DNA from: Anaerolineae bacterium
GTDB lineage: Bacteria; Chloroflexota; Anaerolineae; B4-G1
Reading direction: 5' to 3'
DNA: 39,824 nt
NCBI GenBank assembly: GCA_026418995.1
Contig: JAOAAG010000237.1
Location: 1 to 39,824 of the forward strand
Part shown: in pieces, positions 24,345 through 32,815 of the stretch
Layout of the letters: each line of letters starts with the position of its first letter
Position numbering within the stretch: position 1 is the stretch's first letter
The notes under the pieces: generated by a model
What the model was told of the DNA's origin: nothing
The model's database searches: none
What the model saw: the letters and a program-made list of their open reading frames with translations, nothing else
Translations under genes and position numbers: made by a program

Positions 24345-26192
24345 CTAGCGGGCTACAACTTCTATCCAAGCGATGTGGACGTGATCACCAAGGGACTCCA
24401 CAGGTAATCTGATGCCGGTGAAAGCATGATACACGGCTACAATGAGCTCGTAACGCCCCGGCGGCAGAGCGGGCGGCAAGAGCAGCCCATAGCGATCCGT
24501 CAGTGACAACCCCTCCTCCCACCGATCGGTCGGTAACAACCCCGCCCGAGGCTCTGTATCGCACTGGGCCACCAGCCGACCACTCCCATCCAGCAGTTGC
24601 ACGGTCACCTTGTAGCGCTCGGTAATGTTTTCTCGCGCTTCCCAGAACAGCGTCACGGGCACAACCTCGCCCACGCTGAACTGGCGTCCCGGCAGGGCAT
24701 ACCCCTGCAGGCATATCCCCTCGCCAAAACAGCTCTCCATATAGTCCGACGGCTGCGCTGGCAAAGAGGCCACTCCGTAGAGACTTAGACGCACGCGCCC
24801 ATGCCAACTGTCGGTAGCCTTATAAGCATGCTCGGCCAGCCAGCTTTCGATCAAACGGCGCGGGTCGGACTCAGCATCGCCCCAGTACAGCACAAACAAG
24901 CGCCGGTATCGCTCTGTCAGAGGGAGCAGTAATCCCTCCACCTCAGACGGGTCAGGCCTGTAAGGAGCGGGATAGACATCGCGATCAGGGTAATAGTAGG
25001 TGAACACTTCCCACTGATTCGGCGCGTTAAGGACAATCGCATCACCCGGCTGGAAGCGGGAGGCAATCAACGCGGCGATGCCGCGATAGTCGTCGCGAGC
25101 ATACAGCGGGTTGAAATAAAGGTTGTGTAACGACACACCAACCGGAAACAGGCCGGGGAGCAACAGCAGCACCGAGAAAGCGACTGACAGCCCAGGACGC
25201 GTGGATACCAACTGCCCCGCATTTTTTGCGCCAAGCGCCAGAAGGATGTGAAACGGCGGCAAAACGACGACCAGGAACTTGAGCCACTCCGGCTTGTACA
25301 GGCCGAGAGCAAAGATGAGACATACAGGCACCACAAGATAGAGCATCATTCCCACAATGGCGGGTCCCATACCGGGTGCCCTCCGCGGCCACAATGCCGC
25401 AACGAACAAAACCGCTGTCCCGCCGAGAGCTACCGAAGCCTGCGTCAGGGGGAGGGTCTGCCCGACCGTCAGCACGCGCCACATATCCAGCAAAGCCTCT
25501 CCCACCCTGTACTCCTGCGCCGCAGCAGGCCAGCCGGTCACACTCCTGAGGGCGATGGGCAGCCAGGGAAGGTAAAGAAGCACGATGATGACCTGCATCC
25601 CAGCCCATGCCATCAGCCACCGCTGCCATTCAGCCCGGCGCAGCCACCAGAGCCCGACCCAAAGATTGTGTACCAGCAACACGAAAGGAAAGGCGTAATG
25701 CGTGTACAGCCCGGCCACACAGGCAACAGGATACAGGTGAACAGGGCCAGCGACCAGCAAATAGGTCGAGAGAGCGGAAAACAAGCCCAGAAGGGCATAC
25801 ATACGCGCTTCCTGGGCATAGTAGATCGCAAACGGAGAGAGGGCCGCGATGAAAGCGGCCATCACACCTACCCGTTTATCGAAGAGCCTGCGCCCCAACA
25901 AGAAGGTAAATACGACGGTGAGCACGCCCACCAGCGCCGAAAAGGAGCGTAAGGCAAATTCGCTATGCCCGCATAACGCACGCCAATAGTGCAGCAGCAG
26001 ATAGTAACCTGGGGGATGAATGTCGGCTGCGGCGCCCTCCCAGATGAGTTGCAACGGGCGCTCGGCAATGCGGGCGGAGTTGCCTTCATCGTTCCAGAAG
26101 GATTGCGCAGAGAGACGATAGAAACGCAGTACACAAGCGAGAAGGATAATTAGCAGTAGTACGACACGGTGAACAGCGAGGGACCGGCTCAT
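24345..26192 (-). CDS. GT-C membrane glycosyltransferase (GT39/PMT-like), with C-terminal beta domain
   Basis: The predicted 615-aa integral membrane protein begins at ATG 26192, which overlaps the upstream gene stop as ATGA; the ORF-track start (26267) is inside that gene. The N-terminal half has many membrane segments and the GT-C hallmark near the first loop, SFWNDEGN (acidic Asp-Glu), then DIHPPGYYLLLHYW and YYAQEARMYALLGLF. This family transfers sugars from polyprenyl-phosphate donors on the outer face of the membrane. After residue about 470 a soluble part (CLQGYALPGRQF...PVTLFWEA...PPGRYELIVAVY) resembles a beta-sandwich. It forms an operon with the membrane-anchored glycoside hydrolase. 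Confidence 0.88.
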   Translation of the reverse strand: MSRSLAVHRVVLLLIILLACVLRFYRLSAQSFWNDEGNSARIAERPLQLIWEGAAADIHPPGYYLLLHYWRALCGHSEFALRSFSALVGVLTVVFTFLLGRRLFDKRVGVMAAFIAALSPFAIYYAQEARMYALLGLFSALSTYLLVAGPVHLYPVACVAGLYTHYAFPFVLLVHNLWVGLWWLRRAEWQRWLMAWAGMQVIIVLLYLPWLPIALRSVTGWPAAAQEYRVGEALLDMWRVLTVGQTLPLTQASVALGGTAVLFVAALWPRRAPGMGPAIVGMMLYLVVPVCLIFALGLYKPEWLKFLVVVLPPFHILLALGAKNAGQLVSTRPGLSVAFSVLLLLPGLFPVGVSLHNLYFNPLYARDDYRGIAALIASRFQPGDAIVLNAPNQWEVFTYYYPDRDVYPAPYRPDPSEVEGLLLPLTERYRRLFVLYWGDAESDPRRLIESWLAEHAYKATDSWHGRVRLSLYGVASLPAQPSDYMESCFGEGICLQGYALPGRQFSVGEVVPVTLFWEARENITERYKVTVQLLDGSGRLVAQCDTEPRAGLLPTDRWEEGLSLTDRYGLLLPPALPPGRYELIVAVYHAFTGIRLPVESLGDHVHIAWIEVVAR

Positions 26193-27874
26193 CGGCCACG
26201 TCGGAGAAGATATCCGTACAGGAGCACGGGGATGCTGCAAGCCAGACACACCAGCGCTACCTTCCACCAGAACGGGGCTGGCTTCACGATAACGCCGTCT
26301 ATGGCCACATCACCTGCGACTACTTTCAACGTCACCTCATGCCGCCTTTCTGACCAGCCGCGTACCAGAGGCACCGGCGATCCGTTCAGAGAGATACGCC
26401 TGGGTGCTTCACTATCCAGATACACCTCCACCTCGCCCGTACCCGGACCGGGCACAAGCACCAGCGAGGCGCCCTCGACAGTAAAGCGTACCATCGCCCC
26501 GGGCGACTTTGCGAGGCGATAGGCGCCCACCCCTTTTCCTACTGTCGCCCACTCTCCTTCATACCTGATTGCCCAGTGTTCCTCCTGGTGATAGCCAGGG
26601 TAAAGCGTGGGAGTCAGGCCAGTGATATACTCACGCATAGCCTCATAGACCGGGAGAGGAGTGAAATCCGGTTCGACCATACGAAAGTAGTACATCGCCT
26701 GGTTGCGCTCGGCGTCGGAAGCGCGCTTGAAGAACCAGAAACTAACCACCCCCACCCAGGGCCATTCCTCGATCACCCGCTGATAGGCCAGCACTGCATA
26801 TCTGGCCTGTTGCTCCAGCGTCACCTTGCCGTAATCCCCCCAGCGCTGGATACCTGTCGGATCGTCCGGGACCGCGTTGGAATTCATCTCACTGATCCAG
26901 ATTGGTTTGGCCGCGTCGCCGTTGGCTACCATGATATCGCGGAGGTAAATAGGGCGCGAGAAGTTCACGTTTAGCGGCCGCATCCGACGGTCAGTCGGGC
27001 CGGACCACAGCATATAATCATTGACGCTCAGGATATCGAAGCAAGCGGCAGCACCAGCGTCATACATACGCTGGAGAAACACAAAATCGTTCAAATCACG
27101 CCAGGTGAGTGCAATGGTGGGCGCTAGAGCACCGCTCAGGATCACTACGTCAGGATCGGCCTGCCTGGCACGTCGGTACCCCTCGCACAACAGGCGGGTA
27201 TAGCCCTCCGGGTCCACCGGCTGCTCCCCCCACTCCGGGTAAATATTCGGCTCGTTCCACAACTGATAGTAACGCACCCGCCCCCGGTATCTGGAAACCA
27301 CGGCATACACATAATCCCCCCAATCGGCCAGGTTATCGGGGGGGGCATACGTGCCTATGGTATCGGTAAGTGCGCGGGACCAGGCAGGAGGATTGCTCAG
27401 GCGAGGTACAAGCTCAAGGCCGTACTGCTCGGCCAGCTCTACAATGTGGTCATATTTAGCCCAGGCATTCACCGGGTCAACTGTCCCATCGCCGTCCAGG
27501 TCGTTGCGCCGATCGGTAAAATCGCCCTTGCCATGTATCTCAATATCTTCCCAGGGGAACTCCTGACGCAGCCAGTGAAAGCCGGCCTCAGCGACCATCT
27601 GCACAGTGCGTTCGCGCTTCCACAACTCGACCTCTTGATTCAGAAAGACGTTGATCCCAAAGGGATTCACACCGGCGTGGTCAATGGCCGCGTATGAGGC
27701 CGTTTCCGGCCTGGGGCGGAACAGGTCGAATACCAGATGGCCTATTCCGCGCACCTGAGAGAGCAAACGTTCCTCTCCTGTGCAGTGAAACAACCAGACG
27801 GAGACAAGGGTCAGACACGGTGGCACCACAAGGAGCGCCGTCAGCAAAAGCTTGAGGCGGTGTAGTTTATCCAT
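26189..27874 (-). CDS. Membrane-anchored clan GH-A glycoside hydrolase-like protein
   Basis: The 561-aa protein has an N-terminal membrane segment (about 8-28) and a second one at the C-terminus (about 536-555, then RRGR), so the catalytic body is outside the cell. The TIM barrel shows FHWLRQEFPWEDIE, LVPRLSNPP, the acid/base motif YYQLWNEPN (about residue 205) and the nucleophile region WISEMNS (about 327), as in GH39/GH5-type enzymes. A beta domain (about 430-525) with PGTGEVEVYLD follows. An insert GDLDGDGTVDPVNAW-like segment looks like a calcium-binding loop. The gene follows the Cys-rich protein by about 40 bases and overlaps the glycosyltransferase by ATGA. Confidence 0.85.
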   Translation of the reverse strand: MDKLHRLKLLLTALLVVPPCLTLVSVWLFHCTGEERLLSQVRGIGHLVFDLFRPRPETASYAAIDHAGVNPFGINVFLNQEVELWKRERTVQMVAEAGFHWLRQEFPWEDIEIHGKGDFTDRRNDLDGDGTVDPVNAWAKYDHIVELAEQYGLELVPRLSNPPAWSRALTDTIGTYAPPDNLADWGDYVYAVVSRYRGRVRYYQLWNEPNIYPEWGEQPVDPEGYTRLLCEGYRRARQADPDVVILSGALAPTIALTWRDLNDFVFLQRMYDAGAAACFDILSVNDYMLWSGPTDRRMRPLNVNFSRPIYLRDIMVANGDAAKPIWISEMNSNAVPDDPTGIQRWGDYGKVTLEQQARYAVLAYQRVIEEWPWVGVVSFWFFKRASDAERNQAMYYFRMVEPDFTPLPVYEAMREYITGLTPTLYPGYHQEEHWAIRYEGEWATVGKGVGAYRLAKSPGAMVRFTVEGASLVLVPGPGTGEVEVYLDSEAPRRISLNGSPVPLVRGWSERRHEVTLKVVAGDVAIDGVIVKPAPFWWKVALVCLACSIPVLLYGYLLRRGR

Positions 27875-27913
27875 AGCAGCAGTTCAGGGAGGCAGGAAAA
27901 CCATCCTGCATCC

Positions 27914-28288
27914 CTACCCCTGGCTCTTTGTCTCCGAGCGACGGACCAGGGCAGCTATGGGTGGCGGGACTTCGCCGGAATTTAAATAAGCACGCACTTC
28001 CTCCCGCGCTTGCTCGAACATACGTATCAGTTCCGTATCCTGCCCCTTGAACCCGGCTATGGAGCGGGATGCACAAGTGCAACAGCCTAACGAAGCACGG
28101 TAGCTGTCCAGGTCGCAGGTCAGACAGCTCCCGAGGTTGATCATCATCAGCGAAAAACCCAGCACATCCTCGTGGCCGTCCTCGAGAGAAGCAATGTAAT
28201 CAACCAGCTCTGCCCATTTAGGGCCACGCAGGTTGCGTAATTGAGCAATGCAGCGTGATGGGAACAGAATTTCACTGTCAGGATACAT
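27914..28288 (-). CDS. Cys-rich small protein, unknown function
   Basis: This 124-aa soluble protein starts MYPDSEILFPSRCIAQLRNLRGPKW, followed by LVDYIASLEDGHED, then a cysteine cluster SCLTCDLDSYRASLGCCTCASR (CLTC and CCTC around residues 55-75), then a charged helical tail. The Cys pattern suggests a Zn or Fe-S site. It has a good promoter at 28324-28351 and leads the operon with the membrane glycoside hydrolase and glycosyltransferase. I do not recognise a characterised family. The start is supported by its position soon after the promoter, although the Shine-Dalgarno is weak. Confidence 0.75.
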   Translation of the reverse strand: MYPDSEILFPSRCIAQLRNLRGPKWAELVDYIASLEDGHEDVLGFSLMMINLGSCLTCDLDSYRASLGCCTCASRSIAGFKGQDTELIRMFEQAREEVRAYLNSGEVPPPIAALVRRSETKSQG

Positions 28289-28323
28289 TGTACCAGGCCA
28301 TCCTCAGGAATCAGATAGCTTTA

Positions 28324-28351
28324 ATGATAACACAAAAGACAACAATTTCAA
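28324..28351 (-). promoter_or_regulatory. Sigma-70 promoter of the Cys-rich/GH/GT operon
   Basis: On the minus strand TTGAAA and TATCAT are 16 bases apart, about 30 bases before the ATG at 28288. Confidence 0.65.
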
Positions 28352-28474
28352 GGGGTGTCGCTGGGATAATTCAAATTCCGGGAACAACGGGAGGCCTATG
28401 CGGTTACACCGTACTGAGCGGCATGGGAGTCCTGGTGAAACACCGCGCAGAGCACGAAATCTCTCAAGTACCCT

Positions 28475-28500
28475 GGCGCCCTTTGCGCTCTGTGCGGTTT
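28475..28500. repeat. Single arm of the CGCAAAG repeat family
   Basis: GGCGCCCTTTGCGCTCTGTGCGG followed by TTT matches one arm of the palindromes at 18741 and 23969. No inverted partner is seen here, so it is a degenerate or half copy. The remaining bases of the 28289-28597 gap hold the promoter above and the AOR terminator, and nothing else I can recognise. Confidence 0.6.
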
Positions 28501-28542
28501 TTAAGTGTAAACTATTGTGTGAACCACCGGAATACGCAAAAG

Positions 28543-28575
28543 AAACCGCCGAACCCTAACGGGGCTCGGCGGTTT
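28543..28575 (-). terminator. Rho-independent terminator of the AOR gene
   Basis: AAACCGCCGA and TCGGCGGTTT form a perfect 10-bp stem with further CCC/GGG pairing inside. On the minus strand the T's of the stem continue into TTTCTTTTG. It lies 22 bases after the AOR stop codon. Confidence 0.85.
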
Positions 28576-28597
28576 GGTGCTCAGGTCAAGAACCCTA

Positions 28598-30337
28598 TCA
28601 CCAGAAGACCGCGTCCAACGTCTCGTCGGGCACGTCCCAGACGACGTTGTGCGGCGGGAGCGGCTCATATTTCATGAATTCCGGCACCCGGTCATGCGCC
28701 TTGGTGAAGCCCGCCGCGCGGTTGAAGGCCAGCTCTTTGTCAATAATCTCCTTGCCGATACGGGCCGCATCCTCCGTCCTCCAGTCTGTGCCCAGGACAC
28801 CCGCACACTCCTCCATCAACCCCTCGAAGCCACTGGGGATATCCAGGATAGCAAAGGCGATGAACAGGCAGTGACCGGAGGAGTCAATGAAAGCAGTGGT
28901 GTACTGGAAACCACGGGAGAGGTCCGCCTTATCGGTGGCGAACTGATCCACCTTACCGCTAACGCCCAGAATCTCCGGGGCAATGGTGTAGCCGGCGGTG
29001 TGATCGGCACCCATCGTGGAGGTAGCATATGTGATGCCAATGCCCTTGACGGCACGCGGCTCATAAGCGGGCATGTTCTGGCCCTTGCACGCGGGGACAC
29101 GATGCCAGCCGAAGGCCCGGCCGGTGAAAGCAGCGCCGTTGCCGATGATACGGCCCAGCGGTGTGCCCTTACGGACCTCCTCATCCAGCAGCTTGATGGC
29201 CCCCTGCCAATCACCGAAGGGCATCAGACCCGCATCCATCGCCACTGCGATGGTTCCGCCGGTCTCGATGGTGTCGAGGCCGAGATCGTTGCACAGCCAG
29301 ATCAGCTTGCCAATGGCCTCCAGGTTATCAATGCCGCAGTTGGCTCCCAGCGCCCAGGTGGATTCGTACTCAATGCAGGAGACGATCTCATTCCCCTGCT
29401 CATCGTAGTACGTGTTAGAGCACTGGATGGTACAGCCGGGATGGCAGGCGTGGTTGTAGAGTTCCTTGCCCAGGCGTGCCTTGTTATTCTCGAAAATGGC
29501 CTCGCCGGAGGTCGCTGCCGCGCCCTCAAAACGGCCCTCGCGGAAGTTACGGGTAGGATAACCGCCAGCCTCGTTGAGGATATTGACCAGCACCGCGGTA
29601 CCATAGGTATTCAGGCCGCCCTTGGGCTTGGTGATATCGTGCTGGCGCAGCGCTTCCAGCATCTTCTTGCGCCCCTGGTCAAAGAGCTCGGGGTTGGCGA
29701 TCTCCACGCCTGGCCCTCCCTCGGCATTCACCACCATCAGCTTGAGGCCCTTGGAGCCCATCACAGCACCCAGCCCACCACGACCGGAGTAGCGGCTAGG
29801 CCGACCATGGGCGTCGTTAAAGCACACGCCCGCCATCGCCATACGCATCTCGCCGGCCACACCAATGGAGCAGATATCCGCTTTCTTACCGAAGCGCTCG
29901 AAGAGCAGCGGGTAAACCTCGTAGAGGCTCCGCCCAACGTACTCGTCGGCAGGGAAGAAGGTGGCCCCATCCTTCGTGATATGCAGCCCCCACCAGCCAC
30001 CATCTTTGGGATAGCCCTCTACGATGATCGCCTTGATCCCCAACCTCGCCACCGACTGCGGCCACCCAGAGCCAGCATTGGACTCCTTGATCCCTCCGGT
30101 GAGGGGGGACTTGCCACCCACCGAGACACGGCCAGAGGTGGGCGCATTGGTGCCGGTGATAATGCCCGGAGCGAAAACGAGCTTGTTGTTGGGGCCCAGA
30201 GGGTGGCATAATGGATCCACCTCATCGCAGACCACGGTAGACGTGAGACCACGACCACCAAGCAGACGGTACTTTTCGGGGACATCTTCGTAGGAGATAG
30301 TGCGGTCGGTCATGTTGACGCGCATTATCTTGGGCAT
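28598..30337 (-). CDS. aor: Tungsten-type aldehyde:ferredoxin oxidoreductase (AOR)
   Basis: This 579-aa enzyme oxidises aldehydes to carboxylates, or runs in reverse, using a tungstobispterin cofactor, one [4Fe-4S] cluster and ferredoxin. Family features: RLLGGRGLTS, FAPGIITGTNAPTSGR, ESNAGSGWPQ, cluster cysteines in NHACHPGCTIQCSN (about 298, 302, 306) and a later Cys in SGHCLF (about 489), and the pterin-binding DLGLDTIETGG. The cysteines are spaced C-x3-C-x3-C, where I expect C-x2-C-x3-C in the archaeal enzyme. The start at 30337 has AAAGGGAGGTGTACC; the ORF-track start (30460) would lie in the leader. The gene is monocistronic with its own promoter and terminator. MoeA and the ThiS/MoaD-like protein may serve its cofactor. 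Confidence 0.95.
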   Translation of the reverse strand: MPKIMRVNMTDRTISYEDVPEKYRLLGGRGLTSTVVCDEVDPLCHPLGPNNKLVFAPGIITGTNAPTSGRVSVGGKSPLTGGIKESNAGSGWPQSVARLGIKAIIVEGYPKDGGWWGLHITKDGATFFPADEYVGRSLYEVYPLLFERFGKKADICSIGVAGEMRMAMAGVCFNDAHGRPSRYSGRGGLGAVMGSKGLKLMVVNAEGGPGVEIANPELFDQGRKKMLEALRQHDITKPKGGLNTYGTAVLVNILNEAGGYPTRNFREGRFEGAAATSGEAIFENNKARLGKELYNHACHPGCTIQCSNTYYDEQGNEIVSCIEYESTWALGANCGIDNLEAIGKLIWLCNDLGLDTIETGGTIAVAMDAGLMPFGDWQGAIKLLDEEVRKGTPLGRIIGNGAAFTGRAFGWHRVPACKGQNMPAYEPRAVKGIGITYATSTMGADHTAGYTIAPEILGVSGKVDQFATDKADLSRGFQYTTAFIDSSGHCLFIAFAILDIPSGFEGLMEECAGVLGTDWRTEDAARIGKEIIDKELAFNRAAGFTKAHDRVPEFMKYEPLPPHNVVWDVPDETLDAVFW

Positions 30338-30573
30338 GGTACACCTCCCTTTACTGAAACTAGTTGGTACGGTCGGGTGGATACAAAATAAAAAGAGCCA
30401 CCTCTGGCCGGGACAACGCCCCGAACCAGCAAGTGCCTCCTTTGCAAACACGGCGGGCATAGAGATTGCTCTCTATACCTTATCGCTCATCTGTCCCGGT
30501 GGGAGCATGATGAGTCGGAGGGAAGGTATGGGGTTTTTCAACAAGAGTCGGAGGTTTACAAGTACGCAATTAT
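30338..30573 (-). promoter_or_regulatory. Long structured 5' leader of the AOR gene (candidate cis-regulator)
   Basis: The mRNA leader is about 230 nt. It contains a perfect hairpin ATAGAGA-GCAA-TCTCTAT with a GNRA tetraloop (30459-30476), a CCTCCGACTC motif present twice (near 30547 and 30512), and near its end a short GCCA/TGGC hairpin followed by CTCTTTTTATTTTG (about 30388-30406), which looks like a weak terminator upstream of the Shine-Dalgarno. GNRA-capped helices occur in Moco/W-cofactor riboswitches, but I cannot confirm the consensus here. Confidence 0.4.
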
Positions 30574-30602
30574 AATATATGCCAGAATCTCCCGCTTGTC
30601 AA
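30574..30602 (-). promoter_or_regulatory. Sigma-70 promoter of the AOR gene
   Basis: On the minus strand a consensus TTGACA is followed after 17 bases by TATATT; a TATAAT lies three bases further on. It is divergent to the hppA promoter, 23 bases away, so the two could share regulation. Confidence 0.75.
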
Positions 30603-30625
30603 GTGCTGGAGAGTGCTGACGCTAT

Positions 30626-30654
30626 TTGACTTTATCCGACCGTAGAGGTAAAAT
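30626..30654 (+). promoter_or_regulatory. Sigma-70 promoter of hppA
   Basis: TTGACT and TAAAAT are 17 bases apart, giving a start near 30661 and a leader of about 25 nt before ATG 30686. Confidence 0.75.
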
Positions 30655-30685
30655 CTTACCTACCCAAGCCCCTGAGGAAAAGTAT

Positions 30686-32815
30686 ATGGACTCGGCACGC
30701 TTCGTTGAGCCACTCATCCCCCTGGCCTCACTCCTGGCTCTGGGGAGCCTGGTGGCTTTTTACTTCTGGCTGCGCAGGCAGGATGCTGGCACAGCACGTA
30801 TGCGCGAAGTGGCGGAGTCCATCCAGATAGGAGCCAACGCCTTTCTCCGCCGGGAGCTGATCTCCATCACCCCGTTTGTGCTCCTGGTGGCCCTGCTCCT
30901 CCTCATCGTGATGCCCGGCGAGAGCAACTGGGAGGTGGCGGGGGGCTTTGTTGTTGGCTCTGTCCTCTCGATGCTCGCTGTTTACCTGGGGATGAATGCT
31001 GCGGTGCACGTTAACGTGCGCACGGCGGCTGCCGCCCGCTCTTCGGCGGCCCGTGCTCTGATGGTCGCTTTCCGGGGCGGAGGCATCATGGGCCTCTCGA
31101 TCACCGGCCTGACACTGCTGGGCCTCTACGGGCTGAGCCTTCTCTTCGGCGTCTCCCCGGCCACTCCAGGCCACGTGCACCTGCTGGTCGGGTTCGGCTT
31201 CGGGGCCAGTTTCTCCGCCCTGTTTGCTCAGTTAGGCGGCGGTATCTTCACCAAAGGGGCAGACATCGCTGCTGATCTGGTCGGCAAGATAGAGCAGGGC
31301 ATCCCGGAGGACGACCCCCGCAACGCGGCCGTTATCGCCGACCAGGTAGGGGATAACGTGGGAGACGTGGCTGGCCGCGGCGCCGACCTCTTCGAGTCCG
31401 GCGCCGACATCCTGATCGGTGCCATGATTGTGGGACTGGCTTTCACACCCCGATATGGGTGGGCGGCGGTGCTCTTCCCGCTGCTGAGTGAGGCGGTCGG
31501 AGCTATCGGTGCTGTGCTTGGTGTGCTGGCAGTGCGCGGCTCGGAGAGGCGCAGCCCGCTGTTCAGTATGAATGTGGGCTTTCTCGCCACCGGTGCTTTC
31601 TGCCTGCTTTCCTATTACCTGTTGGCTACCTGCGTGATGCGCGACGTGCGCATCTTCTACTGCCTGGTACTGGGACTGCTCACTGCCCTCGCCGTGACGC
31701 TGCTGGTGCAGTACTACACCGGCATCACCCTGCGGCCGGTGCGGGAGATCGCGCGGGGTGGGATGCGGGGCGTGGCTACTAACCTCATCTATGGCTTCGC
31801 CTGGGGGATGGAGAGCGCCGTAGCCCTCAAAATCCTGGTGGCCGTGGTCAATGTGATCGCCTTTTACCTGATGGGCGGGGGACTGGCTGGCGTGCTCGGC
31901 ATCACAGCGGCAACACTGGGCATCCTGGTGATGAAGGGCATCATTATGGCGGCGGACGCCTTCGGGCCCATCGCTGACAATGCCAGCGGCATTGCCGAGA
32001 TGGCCGGGCTGGGGCCGCAGGTGCGTCACGCGGGCGATGCGCTTGACGCCGCCGGCAACATCACCAAGGCCATCACCAAGGGCTACAGCATGTCCGCCGC
32101 CCTGATGAGCAGCGTGGTGATACTCTTCGCCTATCTGCTCAGCGCGGCGCAATTGGCCGGCGTGTCTGGCGAACATCTGAGCAGCTTCGTCACCTTTGGT
32201 GGCGCGGACCCGGAGGGAATGGTGCTGCGCCTCCTGCGCAGCCTGAACCTGGCCCATCCGCTCAACATCGCTGCGCTGATGATCGGCTCCACCATTCCGT
32301 TCCTGTTCACCTCGCAGGCGATGAAGGCGGTGGGACGCACCGCATATCGCATGGTCGAGGAAGTGCGCCGCCAGTTCCGTGAGATACCTGGTCTTCTGGC
32401 TGGTCGAGTGCCGCCGGAGTACTCAACGTGCGTGGACATCGGGACGGCACATGCGCTGCGGGAGATGATTCTGCCGACGCTTGTCGGCGTGGCGTTTCCC
32501 GTTGCCGTCGGTTTTCTGATGGGACCGTGGGCGCTGGCGTTCTACCTGATCGGTGTCAAAGTCGTCGGCGCCACGCTGGCGATTTTTATGTTCAATGCCG
32601 GCGGTGCCTGGGATAACGCCAAGAAATACGTCGAGGAGGGCAACTTCGGGGGCATCGGGTCGGAGGCGCATCAGGCTGGGATCATCGGTGACACGTTCGG
32701 CGACCCGCTCAAAGACACTGCTGGTCCCTCGCTCCATATACTTATCAAGCTGCAGAACATCCTGGGCATCACGCTCCTCCCATTGTTCTATGCTCTGGGG
32801 TTGAAATGGGACTGA
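30686..32815 (+). CDS. hppA: Membrane-bound proton-pumping pyrophosphatase, K+-independent type
   Basis: This 709-aa polytopic membrane protein (about 16 helices) couples pyrophosphate hydrolysis to ion pumping. Signatures include GGGIFTKGADIAADLVGKIE, the substrate loop DDPRNAAVIADQVGDNVGDVAGRGADLFES (here as separate short motifs), AADAFGPIADNASGIAEM and the C-terminal KKYVEEGNFGG...GDTFGDPLKDT. The K+-dependence site reads GNITKAITKG, with Lys where K+-dependent enzymes have Ala, so a K+-independent H+ pump is expected. I chose ATG 30686 (GAGGAAAAG before it), after the promoter; the ORF-track start 30626 lies in the -35 box. Its 3' end overlaps the next gene by 10 bases. Confidence 0.96.
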   Translation: MDSARFVEPLIPLASLLALGSLVAFYFWLRRQDAGTARMREVAESIQIGANAFLRRELISITPFVLLVALLLLIVMPGESNWEVAGGFVVGSVLSMLAVYLGMNAAVHVNVRTAAAARSSAARALMVAFRGGGIMGLSITGLTLLGLYGLSLLFGVSPATPGHVHLLVGFGFGASFSALFAQLGGGIFTKGADIAADLVGKIEQGIPEDDPRNAAVIADQVGDNVGDVAGRGADLFESGADILIGAMIVGLAFTPRYGWAAVLFPLLSEAVGAIGAVLGVLAVRGSERRSPLFSMNVGFLATGAFCLLSYYLLATCVMRDVRIFYCLVLGLLTALAVTLLVQYYTGITLRPVREIARGGMRGVATNLIYGFAWGMESAVALKILVAVVNVIAFYLMGGGLAGVLGITAATLGILVMKGIIMAADAFGPIADNASGIAEMAGLGPQVRHAGDALDAAGNITKAITKGYSMSAALMSSVVILFAYLLSAAQLAGVSGEHLSSFVTFGGADPEGMVLRLLRSLNLAHPLNIAALMIGSTIPFLFTSQAMKAVGRTAYRMVEEVRRQFREIPGLLAGRVPPEYSTCVDIGTAHALREMILPTLVGVAFPVAVGFLMGPWALAFYLIGVKVVGATLAIFMFNAGGAWDNAKKYVEEGNFGGIGSEAHQAGIIGDTFGDPLKDTAGPSLHILIKLQNILGITLLPLFYALGLKWD

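Noticed and set aside
28574-30211. 545-aa plus-strand ORF
   Set aside because: It is antisense to the clearly recognised AOR gene and has no family motif.
30388-30480. T-box leader for the AOR gene
   Set aside because: The GGTGGC before the U-run recalls a T-box terminator region, but no specifier loop or AGGGTGGNACCGCG motif is present and AOR is not an amino-acid gene.
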